A DNA stretch of 24,047 nt. It comes from a virus. The DNA lies in IMG/VR virus record IMGVR_UViG_3300009104_000123, positions 1 through 24,047 of that record; one strand, 5' to 3'. Made by a program: the position numbers and the translations under genes. A model generated the notes under the pieces. That model saw only the letters and a list, made by a program, of their open reading frames with translations, was not told the DNA's origin and made no database searches. Below, piece by piece: positions 23,800 through 24,047 of this stretch (the stretch's first letter is position 1; each line of letters begins with the position of its first letter).

Positions 23800-24047
23800 A
23801 TGGCATTACCTAAATGGACAGATGACAGAACTCAAAGTCTCACAGACTTCGTGGGTTCAGAAAGCCCAATCTCTCAAGCAACAGTTGCCGCTGCAGCTGA
23901 GCACCTAGAAACTTCTACAAGAAGTGTATCTAGCAAATTGAGAAAAATGGGATTTGATGTAGAGCTAGCATCTTCAGTATCTCACAGAACTTTTTCTGAT
24001 GAGCAAGAAGCTACTCTATCACAATTCGTTACTGACAACAGCGGTCA
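23800..24047 (+). CDS. Tandem Myb/SANT-like protein D, cut by window end
   Basis: ACGGAGAAA precedes the ATG. The readable 82 residues show a first trihelical repeat (KWTDDRTQSLTDFVGSESP, then ATVAAAAEHLETSTRSVS, then SKLRKMGF) and the start of a second (RTFSDEQEATLSQFVTDN). The repeat follows the same plan as proteins A, B, C and E, but here at least two are in tandem, as in true Myb proteins. It continues past the window. Confidence 0.7.
   Translation, partial: MALPKWTDDRTQSLTDFVGSESPISQATVAAAAEHLETSTRSVSSKLRKMGFDVELASSVSHRTFSDEQEATLSQFVTDNSG

Overview
The window reads as part of a large, AT-rich tailed-phage genome, probably a marine myovirus-like phage of a proteobacterium. The phage call rests on a terminase-small-subunit-like gene, a signal-arrest T4-type endolysin beside a holin-like gene, two CCA-encoding tRNAs, an Hsp20, a bS21 homologue, MazG, PC4 and DUF3310-like proteins, GIY-YIG genes, and dense packing of very small overlapping genes. 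The host is inferred only loosely: the promoters are near-consensus sigma-70 sites, so the host housekeeping RNA polymerase probably reads these genes. No T4 core structural gene lies in the window, so the exact phage group is open.

Layout. (1) 1-2720, minus strand: two exported proteins, one with a long Asn/Thr repeat, a small membrane or lipoprotein-like gene and a terminase-small-subunit-like gene. (2) 2721-7480, mostly plus strand: small genes separated by unusually repeat-rich, hairpin-rich intergenic DNA. This part holds two copies of a 40-aa membrane protein, three copies of a 50-aa protein, a GIY-YIG protein, and an operon with a HAD phosphatase-like gene and a short polyphosphate kinase 2. 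Three Fur-box-like palindromes and two clusters of 13-bp iteron-like repeats lie between the genes. (3) 7481-8965: an SD-led Myb/SANT-like gene, then an approximately 885-nt non-coding RNA with its own promoter and terminator. (4) 8965-13684: an early-type run of about 20 tightly overlapping small genes with two tRNAs and a bL33-like gene, closed by a terminator. (5) 13685-14844: a second structured RNA, convergent with a minus-strand operon (HTH protein, unknown protein, bS21). (6) 14911-21551: small membrane protein, Hsp20 with a long structured leader, endolysin, holin-like gene, MazG, DUF3310-like gene, regulators and a PC4-like protein. (7) 21561-24047: NAD-dependent DNA ligase split into two genes by a micro membrane ORF and a GIY-YIG gene, then a truncated gene with two Myb-like repeats.

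Shared regulation. In nearly every unit the signal is TTGAC(A/T), 17 bp, TATAAT, and in nine cases the start ATG lies only 6-7 nt after the -10 box. The transcripts should therefore begin at or next to the start codon (leaderless). Only a few units have long, structured leaders (7567, 15418). Inside operons, genes use GGAG-type ribosome binding sites and ATGA, TAATG or TAGTG overlaps.

Functional themes: translation capacity (tRNAs, bS21, bL33-like), nucleotide and energy supply (PPK2, MazG, HAD), DNA end processing and joining (split ligase, HAD, PC4), DNA-binding regulators (five Myb/SANT-like paralogues), lysis, and several large structured RNAs. All functions are inferred by reading the sequence; no database search was run.
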